A stretch of DNA of 64,000 nt from JABJOR01 sp965603075 (GTDB taxonomy: Bacteria; Pseudomonadota; Alphaproteobacteria; Rhodospirillales; Casp-alpha2), in the NCBI GenBank assembly GCA_965603075.1, contig CBFDBO010000003.1, positions 62,001 to 126,000 on the forward strand. The letters are read 5' to 3'. Made by a program: the position numbers and the translations under genes. Each line of letters begins with the position of its first letter. Positions within the stretch are counted from its first letter, which is position 1. Positions 1 through 8,516 of the stretch are shown piece after piece. The notes under the pieces are model-generated. The model saw nothing but the letters and a program-made list of their open reading frames with translations. It made no database searches and had not been told where the DNA came from.

Positions 1-252
1 CCGTTCGAAATCGTCAGCTTGATGACTGGCAAGTTCTACCTGCATAAAAATGGTAGCCAAAGGCCCTAGTTTTGCAAGAGAAAGCTTTGCGCCGTATCCT
101 TCAATAATGCCCAGTTGCTCAAGTCGCTTTAATCTTTCCCAACAAGCCGTAGGAGAAAGATTGACCTGAGCAGCCAATTGGTTTTTTGGAATACGACCAT
201 CTTGTAACAAAACGCCCAATATCTTCAAATCGCGATCATCAAGTTTGATCAT
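1..252 (-). CDS. Lrp/AsnC-family transcriptional regulator (5' part only)
   Basis: The first 84 codons of an Lrp/AsnC regulator are visible; the C-terminal RAM ligand domain lies beyond the window edge. The ATG at 250-252 opens with MIKLDDRDLKIL, followed by the helix-turn-helix with the family's typical LSPTACWERLKRLE segment and the GIIEGYGAKL turn. The CWERLKRLE wording is like that of DoeX-type regulators of ectoine breakdown, but the fragment is too short to assign an effector. Family call is firm; the regulated genes, presumably to the left, cannot be seen. Confidence 0.88.
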   Translation of the reverse strand, partial: MIKLDDRDLKILGVLLQDGRIPKNQLAAQVNLSPTACWERLKRLEQLGIIEGYGAKLSLAKLGPLATIFMQVELASHQADDFER

Positions 253-494
253 ATCATCCTACTATCCGGCATTAGACGGGAAGGGCGATAACACCGACAA
301 TGTCGCCCATGGCAATAAGGCCGGGATAGTGCCGTGCTGTGAAGATGCCGTCAAGGGCAGAGTGACCCCCCGTTGATACCCCCAGTGATACAACGTGGAT
401 TGTGCTCCTATGCATTCAAAACCAAGATTGAAGGAAAGCCATAAAGGTTTGATAATGAGCTGTTACTGTCATTAATAAACTAAAAGATTACACC

Positions 495-1448
495 CTATAC
501 AACGGTCGAAAAAGCAATTGGTTTGGATCGCTGCAAGACCCATGTGGCTACGAGAGTGATAAGCAATCCTGGATAAATTGCGAGCGGTGGAGCTTCGTGG
601 CCTAGCACGATACCAATAACAACGACTAGACCCGGGTTTAGATAGGTATAGGACATGACTTTTGTCGGACCAATAGCTGTCGTACTCCATTGGAATATGA
701 AGAATGTAACAAGGGTGGTAAATACTGACAGGTAGGCGATACCAACATAAACCATCATTGGAACGGTACTCCATGCAACTTCTGAAAACCGTGGTGCTGA
801 CAACATGAATAACCACACACCACCAGAGACTAGGGTCCAAAAAGTCATTTGAGCCATGGGTTCTCCACGGTGAAGTAATTTAACGAGTGGTCCATAAAAT
901 CCCATCGCAATTGTACCCAGAAAAAATATGCCATCGCCCCCTACAAGCTTTAAAGATAGCATTGCCGACAGATCACCGCGAAAGATAACCCACACAGCCC
1001 CAATAAGACCGATTGGTAAGGCGATCTTGGATAACTTGTTCAATTTCTCCTTCAGAAGAATTGTCGATACGCCAGCAGAAATGATGGGTGTAAGGGCAAA
1101 AATAGCAGCAGTATTTATGGCGGAAGTTGTTCGCAGTGCAGTGAACATTCCCCAGAAAAATCCAACCAGACACGCACTTAGAATAGCATACCGCATCAAA
1201 TCCAACATTGAAGGGCAGGTTATTCCATAGCGCCATGCAACGATGGGCGCAAACAGAGTTGCGGCCAATACAAACCGCAGAAATGTTAACACTAAACTAT
1301 CCATTTCGTTAGTGATCGCCGCGCCAATGGGAAACGACGTTGCGATAAGCACCGTTGCCAACACCATAAGAAGATGGCTGATCTTAACCCGACTAATTCT
1401 TGAAATTGTCACGTCTTGCTTCTCTTTATTCAACGAAAAGTTTTCCAT
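495..1448 (-). CDS. EamA-domain DMT-superfamily transporter
   Basis: Inner-membrane drug/metabolite transporter of 317 residues, the usual length for a ten-helix protein made of two EamA repeats. Hydrophobic helices run throughout after a short polar N-terminus (about residues 1-25); the end of the first repeat shows the typical ALTPIISA-LLKEKL pattern and the second has TYLNPGLVVVIG. It starts 49 bases after the nitroreductase gene on the same strand, so the two are probably co-transcribed from the promoter facing the MarR gene. An export role for a compound handled by the nitroreductase is inference. AAAGAGAC lies upstream of the ATG as a possible ribosome site. The substrate cannot be read from sequence. 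Confidence 0.9.
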   Translation of the reverse strand: MENFSLNKEKQDVTISRISRVKISHLLMVLATVLIATSFPIGAAITNEMDSLVLTFLRFVLAATLFAPIVAWRYGITCPSMLDLMRYAILSACLVGFFWGMFTALRTTSAINTAAIFALTPIISAGVSTILLKEKLNKLSKIALPIGLIGAVWVIFRGDLSAMLSLKLVGGDGIFFLGTIAMGFYGPLVKLLHRGEPMAQMTFWTLVSGGVWLFMLSAPRFSEVAWSTVPMMVYVGIAYLSVFTTLVTFFIFQWSTTAIGPTKVMSYTYLNPGLVVVIGIVLGHEAPPLAIYPGLLITLVATWVLQRSKPIAFSTVV

Positions 1449-1497
1449 AATTCGGTCTCTTTAGTCAAAACAGTTGCCTCAAACGGCATTCCATATA

Positions 1498-2088
1498 TCA
1501 GTGTGGGAACACACCGGCAAACGCGATCTCATCGACAGAGAGCCGTTGACTGGGGGTTTCACGGTCCTGAAGCCCTTGCGGGAGGATAGATCTATCAGCG
1601 CGTTTACCTATCGCAATTGCAATTTCTATGCGGTAGCGTTGTGGCACCATCAGTTTCGCTTGGGATTGATCGAAATGGATCCCTGCCATTGCATGGGCTT
1701 GATAACCAAGCGATGTCGCTTGAAGAGCAAGTTGCGCGCAAGCCGCTCCGGCATCAAAGCTGTGCGTACGGGATAATTTTTCTGGATGCGTGTCATCGCT
1801 AGGCATCACCGTATCCGACAATACGAAAACAAGCGCCGAAGCGTTCTGTGCCCACGTTGCATTAAACGGGTCAAGGAGACTGAGGTAATCTTGCCAATGT
1901 ACATCATCACGGTGCGAATAAAGGAAACGCCACGGTTGAACATTAAAAGCTGAAGGTGCCCAGCGGGCTGCCTCCAGAATTGTAAGCAGGTCAGATGCAG
2001 GCATCGACACTCCTTCATAGGCTCTAGGCGACCAGCGTTCGGTAAAAATGTGCTCAATGGGGTGATCTGGGGCTCTTTCGGTTTTCAC
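1498..2088 (-). CDS. Nitroreductase-family FMN oxidoreductase
   Basis: Flavin-dependent reductase of 196 residues. It carries the N-terminal RWSPRAYEG motif and EAARWAPSAFNVQPW, the FMN-phosphate contact region of the family, and a later DAGAACAQLALQATSLG helix that is standard for nitroreductases. The start is a GTG at 2086-2088, placed by an AAGGAAAC ribosome site. It is divergent from a MarR gene and probably co-transcribed with the downstream EamA transporter, an arrangement like small detoxification modules. Substrate could be a quinone, nitro compound or other electrophile; nothing in the sequence decides. Confidence 0.9.
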   Translation of the reverse strand: MKTERAPDHPIEHIFTERWSPRAYEGVSMPASDLLTILEAARWAPSAFNVQPWRFLYSHRDDVHWQDYLSLLDPFNATWAQNASALVFVLSDTVMPSDDTHPEKLSRTHSFDAGAACAQLALQATSLGYQAHAMAGIHFDQSQAKLMVPQRYRIEIAIAIGKRADRSILPQGLQDRETPSQRLSVDEIAFAGVFPH

Positions 2089-2153
2089 GACAGTTTCCTT
2101 TACAAATAAAGCTGTTTAATATATTTCTATGTGAAGCAATTTGTTATCATATT

Positions 2154-2167
2154 GTTTGATGTCAAAC
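2154..2167. promoter_or_regulatory. Candidate MarR operator palindrome
   Basis: A perfect 6-2-6 inverted repeat, GTTTGA-TG-TCAAAC, lies in the 99-bp divergent space between the nitroreductase start (2088) and the MarR start (2188). Its position fits control of both promoters by the MarR protein. The palindrome is visible; its function is inferred. Confidence 0.45.
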
Positions 2168-2187
2168 TATTTAAGGTAGTACTACCC

Positions 2188-2742
2188 ATGAGTCAAGAAA
2201 AAACTGAGACGCTTCCCACTGACACGCCACCCACTGATTGCCAATCTGAAGTTGACGCAATGGATTCAATAGTGATGCAATGGAGGAAACAGCGACCAGA
2301 CATAGACCCAACACCAATGGCTGTCTGCGGGCAAATCTGGCGAACGAGTGATATTTTGCGCCAAGGGGTTGTTGCTAACTGGTCCAATTATGATATGGAC
2401 CTTGCCGGTTCAGACGTCATTTTAACGCTCCGCCGACAAGGTCACGGTGCAACGCTTTCACCATCGGAATTGGCAAGTGACATGATGTTATCAACATCTG
2501 CAATGACAAACCGCCTCGACCGTCTTGAAAAGCGTGGATTGATCAGACGCGCTATGGACCCTAATGACCGTAGAGGCCTCAGGATTGAGTTATCAAATGA
2601 GGGATTTGCCCTGGCAGACGAAATGGTCGTTACCCATGTTGCAACGGAAGAGCAAATGCTTTCTGTTTTGACAAAACCTGAAAGAGATCAAATCCGCTTC
2701 CTACTTGGGAAGATTGAGCAAAACATCACCTTAGAGGGCTGA
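2188..2742 (+). CDS. MarR-family transcriptional regulator
   Basis: Winged-helix regulator of 184 residues from the ATG at 2188. An upstream in-frame ATG at 2131 would add 19 residues, but it has no ribosome site and would run coding sequence through the palindrome at 2154-2167. The DNA-binding part carries LSPSELASDMMLSTSAMTNRL and then the wing signature DPNDRRG, both hallmarks of the family. About 70 residues precede the winged helix, giving the long N-terminus seen in some MarR proteins. It is divergent from the nitroreductase-transporter pair, its likely target, and converges on the dioxygenase gene with only four bases between stop codons. Confidence 0.9.
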   Translation: MSQEKTETLPTDTPPTDCQSEVDAMDSIVMQWRKQRPDIDPTPMAVCGQIWRTSDILRQGVVANWSNYDMDLAGSDVILTLRRQGHGATLSPSELASDMMLSTSAMTNRLDRLEKRGLIRRAMDPNDRRGLRIELSNEGFALADEMVVTHVATEEQMLSVLTKPERDQIRFLLGKIEQNITLEG

Positions 2743-2746
2743 ATGT

Positions 2747-3616
2747 TTACGCAGGGGCGAGTATAAAATCAAAATCCACTGTGTAAAACGGCGCGCTGAT
2801 GGTTTCCTTATCTGAAATCTCTTCCGATATTTTGCCAAGGTCTTGTTGCTCTTCATAAACCATGATCAATTGTTCACGTACGCCAAATACGGCGTCTTGA
2901 TCAAGATAGGGATCGTCACTTGGAAAAACTTCGGTAACCAACGTTCTATATCCCGGGGCTGTTACAATGAAATGTAAGTGAGAAGGGCGCCAAGGAGCTC
3001 TGCCCGTGGCATGTAGTAATTCTCCCGCCGGACCATCATCGGGAACAGTATAGGGCGCGGGTCTCACGGTTGTGAAAGAATATCGACCATCGTCACCTGC
3101 TTTCATATGAACACGCAAATTGTAATCTACCTGCTCAGGGTCCTGATTGGAATACAGCCCATTGTCGGCTGTTTGCCAGATTTCAAGCTCTGCCCCTTTT
3201 ATTTCCAACCCATCAGATGTTTTAATGGCGCCACTAACAATAACGGTGGGGCCATCATTATCTGATTTCATGTTGCCGCCTACGGGTAAATCCGGGGCTC
3301 CCAAAATATGGAAGGGACCTAAAACACTAGAGGGGGTGGCGCCTGGTTTTGAATGCAGCATATCGACCAGTGAGGACAATCCCAAGATATCAGAGAACAA
3401 GACAAATTCGTTGCGCTCATCATCCGTCATCTCGCCTGCTTTGGTCAGCAGCTCTAACCCTTTGCGCCATTCCTCATGTGTTAAACCGACTTCAGTTGCA
3501 AATTCATGCAGATGCCTGACAAGACTTTCCAAAACGACGCGAAGTCGCGGGCTTGTTTCGTCACCACAATAATCCATAAAGGCTTGGGTTATTGTATCTT
3601 TGGTAATGGTGCGCAT
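2747..3616 (-). CDS. Intradiol ring-cleavage dioxygenase, hydroxyquinol 1,2-dioxygenase-like
   Basis: Non-haem Fe(III) enzyme of 289 residues that splits an aromatic ring between two hydroxyls. The N-terminal helical dimerisation domain (about residues 1-100) is followed by the beta-sandwich catalytic domain. Visible iron ligands are the tyrosine in NGLYSNQDPEQ, the tyrosine in PAPYTVPDDGP and the two histidines in WRPSHLHF. The DGPAGELL and WRPSHLHF wording matches hydroxyquinol-type better than catechol-type enzymes. The ATG at 3614-3616 is preferred to an in-frame start ten codons upstream because AAAAGGAG stands just before it. It is the last gene of the TRAP operon, 26 bases after dctM. 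No maleylacetate reductase is nearby, so the true substrate is uncertain. Confidence 0.92.
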   Translation of the reverse strand: MRTITKDTITQAFMDYCGDETSPRLRVVLESLVRHLHEFATEVGLTHEEWRKGLELLTKAGEMTDDERNEFVLFSDILGLSSLVDMLHSKPGATPSSVLGPFHILGAPDLPVGGNMKSDNDGPTVIVSGAIKTSDGLEIKGAELEIWQTADNGLYSNQDPEQVDYNLRVHMKAGDDGRYSFTTVRPAPYTVPDDGPAGELLHATGRAPWRPSHLHFIVTAPGYRTLVTEVFPSDDPYLDQDAVFGVREQLIMVYEEQQDLGKISEEISDKETISAPFYTVDFDFILAPA

Positions 3617-3642
3617 TGAAAAGCTCCTTTTAAAAACTAAAC

Positions 3643-4953
3643 TCAATCAAGGATAATTGTAGAAATTTCAGGGTAGTTAATAAGGATGATCAAGACACCC
3701 AACATAAGAACAGCAAATGGAAACGCTCCCATGAAGACATCTTTTAAAGATATATCGACATCCTTCAGTGTGGCTTTAATGACAAAACACGATATGCCAA
3801 GTGGTGGGGTTAACAGGCCAATTTCTGCTCCGATAACGGTGACGATACCAAACCAGATCAAGCTAAGTCCCATGGACTCCATGAGTGTAATGAACAATGG
3901 CACAACAATAAGAATGATGGATGCGGTGTCGAGCAATGTTCCCAAAAACAACATTAAGATGACATAGATTATCATAATTTCGGTAAAACCTAGGCCATAA
4001 TTTTGCAACAATGCATCAAGTTCGTTGGGAAGTCCTGCAAAGCCGAGCATGCGGCTATAAAGCGATGCCATGGTTATCAAGAACAAGATAGAAGCCGTGA
4101 TATGTCCTGTCTCTAAAGCGGTTTCCCACAATCCATTCCAAGTTATCCGTCGGCGAATAACAGCAAGGATTAAAGCCATCAAGGCACCAGCGGCCCCGGC
4201 TTCAACAGGTGTTAGCCAACCTGTGTATATACCGCCCAGAACAATGGCGATCAGTAAAACAATAGGGGCGATTTTATCAACTATTTCTAGAAAAGGAATA
4301 CTCTCGTGGTCATCTTGCTTAATACCTTTGCCGAGAAAACTTGGCCAATACTTGCCCATTAGGATGATCGCAACAATATAAACCACTGTCAGCAGGAGAC
4401 CGGGTAGAATGCCGGCTAAAAACATATCGCCAACAGATTGTTCCGCGACAAAAGCATAGATGATCAACATAGCCGACGGTGGAATAATCATACCGAGAAC
4501 GGAGGACCCAGCGACCACACCAACGGCAAATCTGGGGTTGTAATTAAATCGAAGGAGCTCCGGCACGGATATGCGTGTAAAGACGGAAGCAGAGGCAATA
4601 GAAGATCCGGTAACGGCTGCAAAAATGGCATTGGCGCCAACCGTTGCCATACCAATTCCACCCGTCAAATGCCGAAAGAATTGGTTCAAAACGGCATAGA
4701 CATCTTTGCCAATTCCGGCCTTTGAGACCAGCAACCCCATGACCGTAAATAAAGGAATGGTGGCAAACTCATATTCGGTTACACCATCGCTGACGGCCAC
4801 CTTTAAAAAGTTAAATGCTAGGATTGCTTTACCGCTGATCAACCAGATTGAGACGAATGAAACCAACCCCAAAGCGATTGGAATATAAACGCCGAAATAG
4901 ATCATAACGACAATGGCGATGACGGATAACATGCCTATTTCAACGGGGCTCAC
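3643..4953 (-). CDS. dctM: TRAP transporter large permease (DctM family)
   Basis: The ion-coupled translocation subunit of a TRAP transporter: 436 residues, about twelve membrane helices, typical DctM length. Family segments such as VTGSSIASASVF, VVAGSSVLGMIIPPS, LLDTASIILIVVPLF and GLLTPPLGISCFV are all present. The start is a GTG whose bases overlap the TGA stop of dctQ (GTGA), so translation is coupled. In the operon it sits between dctQ and the dioxygenase gene. Substrate is presumably an organic acid or aromatic acid; the DctM subunit itself does not reveal which. Confidence 0.95.
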   Translation of the reverse strand: MSPVEIGMLSVIAIVVMIYFGVYIPIALGLVSFVSIWLISGKAILAFNFLKVAVSDGVTEYEFATIPLFTVMGLLVSKAGIGKDVYAVLNQFFRHLTGGIGMATVGANAIFAAVTGSSIASASVFTRISVPELLRFNYNPRFAVGVVAGSSVLGMIIPPSAMLIIYAFVAEQSVGDMFLAGILPGLLLTVVYIVAIILMGKYWPSFLGKGIKQDDHESIPFLEIVDKIAPIVLLIAIVLGGIYTGWLTPVEAGAAGALMALILAVIRRRITWNGLWETALETGHITASILFLITMASLYSRMLGFAGLPNELDALLQNYGLGFTEIMIIYVILMLFLGTLLDTASIILIVVPLFITLMESMGLSLIWFGIVTVIGAEIGLLTPPLGISCFVIKATLKDVDISLKDVFMGAFPFAVLMLGVLIILINYPEISTIILD

Positions 4954-5597
4954 GATATTAAATCTTCCTGTATTGTTTTTGTATTGCTTTCTATGTGAAC
5001 CAATTCCAGTTCACGATGTCCAAGCAATGCTTTTAGTAAAAAGATAATTGAACATAAAAAAACACCAAACAGGGTTGCCAAGTCCAGCGGCCATTTGGGT
5101 GCCGTAAAAATTCCCGGTGTTCCGAAATAATCACACCGACCAAAGGCGATGGAGAGATCATCAATCATGTTCCCCGTGGGCGCAGGGCCAAAATCAGGTT
5201 GCATAAAGAAATAGCAACTTTCATAAGCATCAAGAAATTCAGGCCAAACAGTCCAAGCAATCATCGCCATGAAAACGGCTGAAACAAAATCAATCGACCT
5301 AGATGAAATTGAAGCGATTGTAGGAAACCGTTCTTTGATCATGGCAAGGAAGCCGTCGGACCGTGTTAGCCGATTGCTCCTGACCACATCTGGCAATTGC
5401 AGAAAAACGATCAGCACCATGGAAAAGATGACAAGCTCGACACTGCCTTTCAAGGGTGCATGAAATGCGCCACGAGCAACGACATCAATGTTCAATACAG
5501 CAACCAGTCCAAACAGCATGCATGTTCCTAAAACATTGGACCATGATGCTATTCGGTTGGTGACTCTTCGTACTCGTTCCAGTGTGTTTTGGTACAT
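4950..5597 (-). CDS. dctQ: TRAP transporter small permease (DctQ family)
   Basis: Small membrane subunit that bridges DctP and DctM. It has 215 residues with four hydrophobic helices near residues 20-45, 60-80, 105-125 and 170-195, in the DctQ pattern. It is longer than the common 160-180 residues because of a polar loop, about residues 126-168 and rich in Cys, Phe and Gly, between helices three and four. It begins five bases after dctP and overlaps dctM. Membership is clear from topology and from the flanking dctP and dctM. Confidence 0.9.
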   Translation of the reverse strand: MYQNTLERVRRVTNRIASWSNVLGTCMLFGLVAVLNIDVVARGAFHAPLKGSVELVIFSMVLIVFLQLPDVVRSNRLTRSDGFLAMIKERFPTIASISSRSIDFVSAVFMAMIAWTVWPEFLDAYESCYFFMQPDFGPAPTGNMIDDLSIAFGRCDYFGTPGIFTAPKWPLDLATLFGVFLCSIIFLLKALLGHRELELVHIESNTKTIQEDLIS

Positions 5598-5602
5598 TGC
5601 CG

Positions 5603-6697
5603 TTAAAGCTCAGAAGCCCAATCACGAAGGGGGGTTTGACCTGAGGCTTTTAGTTTTGCCATATAGGCCTTGAGCATGGCCGAACCAGGGGCGCCTTCAG
5701 AGTCGAGTTTTTTCGCCCAATCAACGGCAATATTTGGCATTGCATTTGCCCATTCTAGACGTTGGGCATTCGATAGTACCGTAACAGTACCGCCACCAGC
5801 TTTATAGGCTTCAAGGGACGCCTCGGCTCTGTCCATGGCAATTCCAGCTATGTGATCGCGATATTCAATAGCCACTGCTTTCAAAATATCTTTCACTTCA
5901 CCGGGTAACTTTGCCCAGACATCTTTGTTGACCGTTACTGTTTTAGAATTAACAGCGCCCAAGTCGGCTTTAAGCATGAAAGGGGCAACTTCAGCAATTT
6001 TAAAAGTTTTAGCAGCTTCCGGCCAAATCATTGCGCCATCAACAAGTCCTGTATCAACCATGTTGTAAAATTTTGGCAAGCCGCCGCGCACACCAGCGAC
6101 ATTGTCCAGACCTTCAAGATAACGAAGGTTATAACCAGCTGCCGCAAACTTCATACCGGCCATATCACTGAGTTGTGTGACGGGCCTATTGGTAAACATC
6201 TGGTAGGTATCTAAGACAACGCCAGTTGCCAAGTATACTTGATTCTCAGCATCAAGCTCAGCGGCCATTTGTGGAAATTCTCGGGCAATTTCATCGACGG
6301 CTTTTGCGACGATTCTCGCGTCAGATGAAACAAACGGGGTTACGCCGGATATGCCTTGGCTGGGAAGACTAGAGTTATGGAAGATCGTGGTCACAATACC
6401 AATATCACCCAGTCCCAGTTTGATACCCTCCAGCACCCCTTTTGGCTTAACGATGGTTCCACCGTAGGCTTCCTGCCATTCGATATTATAGTTTCCTGAT
6501 TTAGCGAGTTCTTCATTCACACGGGGAATAAAAAAGCCGGAGAATTCTTTTACCCACATAGAACGATCTGGATAACCATCAATGGCAATCATTTTAATGG
6601 TTTCTGCAGCTTCAACTTGGTTAGAAGGTTGCATCATTATGGTGCTGGTCGCCAGCGTTGCCGCAATTAATATACGGCGTGTGATTTTGTTAAGCAT
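5603..6697 (-). CDS. dctP: TRAP transporter substrate-binding protein (DctP family)
   Basis: Periplasmic receptor of 364 residues with a Sec signal peptide (RRILIAATLATSTIMM core, cleavage near VEAAE). The mature part has the DctP fold markers, including GGTIVKPKGVLEGIKLGLGD and the LSDMAGMKFAAAG segment that normally introduces the ligand-binding arginine strand. Here the expected arginine region reads AAAGYNLRYLEGL, so the ligand contacts may differ from those of C4-dicarboxylate receptors. First of the three TRAP genes, following osmC by 40 bases. Linkage to an intradiol dioxygenase suggests an aromatic or aromatic-derived acid, which is inference. Confidence 0.93.
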   Translation of the reverse strand: MLNKITRRILIAATLATSTIMMQPSNQVEAAETIKMIAIDGYPDRSMWVKEFSGFFIPRVNEELAKSGNYNIEWQEAYGGTIVKPKGVLEGIKLGLGDIGIVTTIFHNSSLPSQGISGVTPFVSSDARIVAKAVDEIAREFPQMAAELDAENQVYLATGVVLDTYQMFTNRPVTQLSDMAGMKFAAAGYNLRYLEGLDNVAGVRGGLPKFYNMVDTGLVDGAMIWPEAAKTFKIAEVAPFMLKADLGAVNSKTVTVNKDVWAKLPGEVKDILKAVAIEYRDHIAGIAMDRAEASLEAYKAGGGTVTVLSNAQRLEWANAMPNIAVDWAKKLDSEGAPGSAMLKAYMAKLKASGQTPLRDWASEL

Positions 6698-6737
6698 ATT
6701 TCTCTCCCTGGGGTTATTAATATAATGTTCTGTTCAA

Positions 6738-7196
6738 TTAGGTGGATTTTATCCACTCTTGGTCGATTATTGTTCCCGCCTGTTTAAACAGCTTGGAAAG
6801 CGGGCAATATTTAGAAACTTCATCTTTAACCTTTTGTAGTTCAGATTCTGTCGCGGAACCATTTGAAATTACCGTTAATTGAATGCGTTCAAAAGGAACG
6901 TCGATTTCTTCACTGAGCGTCACACCCAAACGGTTGAATTCGCATGTGGCGCTAATCTTCAACTGTCCAATTTCAATACTAAGTTTGTCAGCACATTTAT
7001 TGCCGATAACATTCGTACACCCGATAAGCGCTGCAAGGGCGGTATCAGTGGGGGTGGGGCCAGCATTTGTGCCGCCTCGTTCTATTGGTTCATCAATTGT
7101 AAATGATATGTCCCGAACTGCTATGTCGGTGCGTGAATGTGATGGACAGTCAGCTTTGGCAGAGAGTTTAACAGTTGTTTTCATTTTGATTGCCAA
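6738..7196 (-). CDS. OsmC/Ohr-family protein
   Basis: Small protein of 152 residues with the OsmC fold. Two cysteines sit in the expected places, GCTNVI in the central helix and KYCPLSK near the C-terminus, the pair that reduces organic hydroperoxides in characterised members. The start is taken as the TTG at 7194-7196, which has AGGAG nine bases upstream; the next in-frame ATG at 7184 is too far from that site. It lies between the RutE-like nitroreductase and dctP. It may protect against peroxides formed during ring cleavage, or serve a more specific step; the sequence does not decide. Confidence 0.88.
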   Translation of the reverse strand: MAIKMKTTVKLSAKADCPSHSRTDIAVRDISFTIDEPIERGGTNAGPTPTDTALAALIGCTNVIGNKCADKLSIEIGQLKISATCEFNRLGVTLSEEIDVPFERIQLTVISNGSATESELQKVKDEVSKYCPLSKLFKQAGTIIDQEWIKST

Positions 7197-7213
7197 TGGA
7201 AAATTCTCCTGTT

Positions 7214-7885
7214 TTAGATAAAGCTGTTAACGTCTTCGAACTCAAATCTCGGTAAACGTTGAAACAGTGCCGTTTCATCAGCATATCCAATGTTGCAGAG
7301 AAAATTAGATTTAAGGGTGGTCCCGGCAAAGAATTCTTCATCGACAATTTCATTAGAAAACCCAGACAGAGCCCCCACATCCAAACCAATAGCCCGGGCA
7401 GCGATCATCATATATGCCCCTTGCATGGTTGAATTGCGAAGAGCTGTTACTTTTATGTGTTCTGTTTTGCCTTCAAAAAGTTTACGTCTATCTTCATGAG
7501 GAAAAAGTTTCGGAAGCTGTTGCCAAAATTCTGTATCGTAAGCAATAATCGTTGTTACCGGCGCGCCCATCATTTTTACGATGTTAGCGGGTTTTAATGA
7601 TTTGGCTAAACGTTCTTTGCCTTCGGGCGAGCGTACATGCACAAATCTTGCTGGGCAGCCGTTCATGCTGGTCGAGCCCATTTTTACAATATCATGGATT
7701 TGTCTAATTTGATCTTCGCTGACAGGTTTGTCTGTCCAAGCATAGTGGGAGCGGGCACCGGAGAGGATTACATCAATAGAGTCCTGATCTAATGCTCTTT
7801 TGCGTTGCCTTAATTCACGAACATCGGCTTGCGCATCGGTGCGTAATTTTGCCAATTCATTCTCTTCTGGTGGCAGAGCGTTCAT
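7214..7885 (-). CDS. Nitroreductase-family protein, RutE/malonic-semialdehyde-reductase-like
   Basis: FMN reductase of 223 residues. The ARSHYAWTDKPVSEDQIRQIHDIVKMGSTSMN stretch (about residues 44-75; ARSHYAW and GSTSMN are key) and the PVTTIIAYDTEFW-LPKLFPH region match the RutE subgroup, which reduces malonic semialdehyde in pyrimidine breakdown. No other rut gene is nearby, so the name describes similarity and not pathway. It is the first gene of the minus-strand catabolic operon and is divergent from the YciI-like gene. It may reduce a short aldehyde or enone from the imported compound (inference). A second, different nitroreductase lies at 1498-2088. Confidence 0.88.
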   Translation of the reverse strand: MNALPPEENELAKLRTDAQADVRELRQRKRALDQDSIDVILSGARSHYAWTDKPVSEDQIRQIHDIVKMGSTSMNGCPARFVHVRSPEGKERLAKSLKPANIVKMMGAPVTTIIAYDTEFWQQLPKLFPHEDRRKLFEGKTEHIKVTALRNSTMQGAYMMIAARAIGLDVGALSGFSNEIVDEEFFAGTTLKSNFLCNIGYADETALFQRLPRFEFEDVNSFI

Positions 7886-7926
7886 TCAAACTGCTTTCAT
7901 CCCATTAATAATAGTTACGTAAAAAT

Positions 7927-7969
7927 ATCAATATTTATACGGTCAAGTCAAATAAAATCGATATTTATA
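7927..7969. promoter_or_regulatory. Two direct repeats in a divergent promoter region
   Basis: The 13-mer ATCAATATTTATA (7927-7939) recurs as ATCGATATTTATA (7957-7969), twelve of thirteen bases identical and exactly 30 bp, about three helical turns, apart. They lie between the divergent starts of the catabolic operon (7885) and the YciI-like gene (8027), where an activator or repressor for both would bind. The repeat is seen; the role is inferred. Confidence 0.45.
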
Positions 7970-8026
7970 TTCCTTTCATGATAAATCTATGTTTTAGTGT
8001 TGGGACATTATTTTTGGAGATAAATC

Positions 8027-8413
8027 ATGCCATCTTGGTCCGAGTACAAAACAATTGTCCGTGAACGGGGCGCTTTAGCAATGGAATTATTTATTGTCGA
8101 GTCAAAACTTGCCGTATCACCCGATGAAATGATGAAACATTTACCAGATCACCTCGCCTACCAAAAAGAGATGGAAGCTATGGGAAAGTTGGTTCTTGCT
8201 GGCCCTCTCTCAGATATCAGCGGAACGGAGATGTCAGGCGGTGGTATGATTATCTATCGTGCGGGCTCTCTTGATGATGCACGGATCTTGGCAGAGAACG
8301 ATCCGATGCACAAAACTGGTTCACGGTCGTTTTCTATTCGTAGTTGGCTGGTGAATGAAGGATCGCTTTCTTTCACCATAAATCTCTCAGAACAACGCGC
8401 AAAAATTTTGTGA
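8027..8413 (+). CDS. YciI-like (YCII domain) protein
   Basis: Protein of 128 residues with a dimeric ferredoxin-like YCII domain: HLAYQKEMEAMGKLVLAGPL, followed by the DARILAENDPMHKTG segment that carries the family's conserved Asp-Pro. YCII domains occur in lactone- and chloromuconolactone-related enzymes and as small accessory proteins. TTTTGGAG seven bases before the ATG fixes the start, giving an 18-residue N-terminal extension before the usual domain start at MELF. It is divergent from the dioxygenase operon and followed by the FAH gene. A role in isomerising or dehydrating a ring-cleavage product is plausible but unproven. Confidence 0.85.
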   Translation: MPSWSEYKTIVRERGALAMELFIVESKLAVSPDEMMKHLPDHLAYQKEMEAMGKLVLAGPLSDISGTEMSGGGMIIYRAGSLDDARILAENDPMHKTGSRSFSIRSWLVNEGSLSFTINLSEQRAKIL

Positions 8414-8516
8414 AATTGATAATGAACTTATTATGCGTTAAAAAACCCAAAAAATTCTGGCACAAAAAATAATATTCAAAACTGATTAATTGTATAAATA
8501 ACTAAGTGAGATAATT

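Noticed and set aside
272..415. 47-codon minus-strand frame in the gap after the Lrp gene
   Set aside because: It has an ATG and protein-like composition, but no ribosome site and no family I can name; too short to support.
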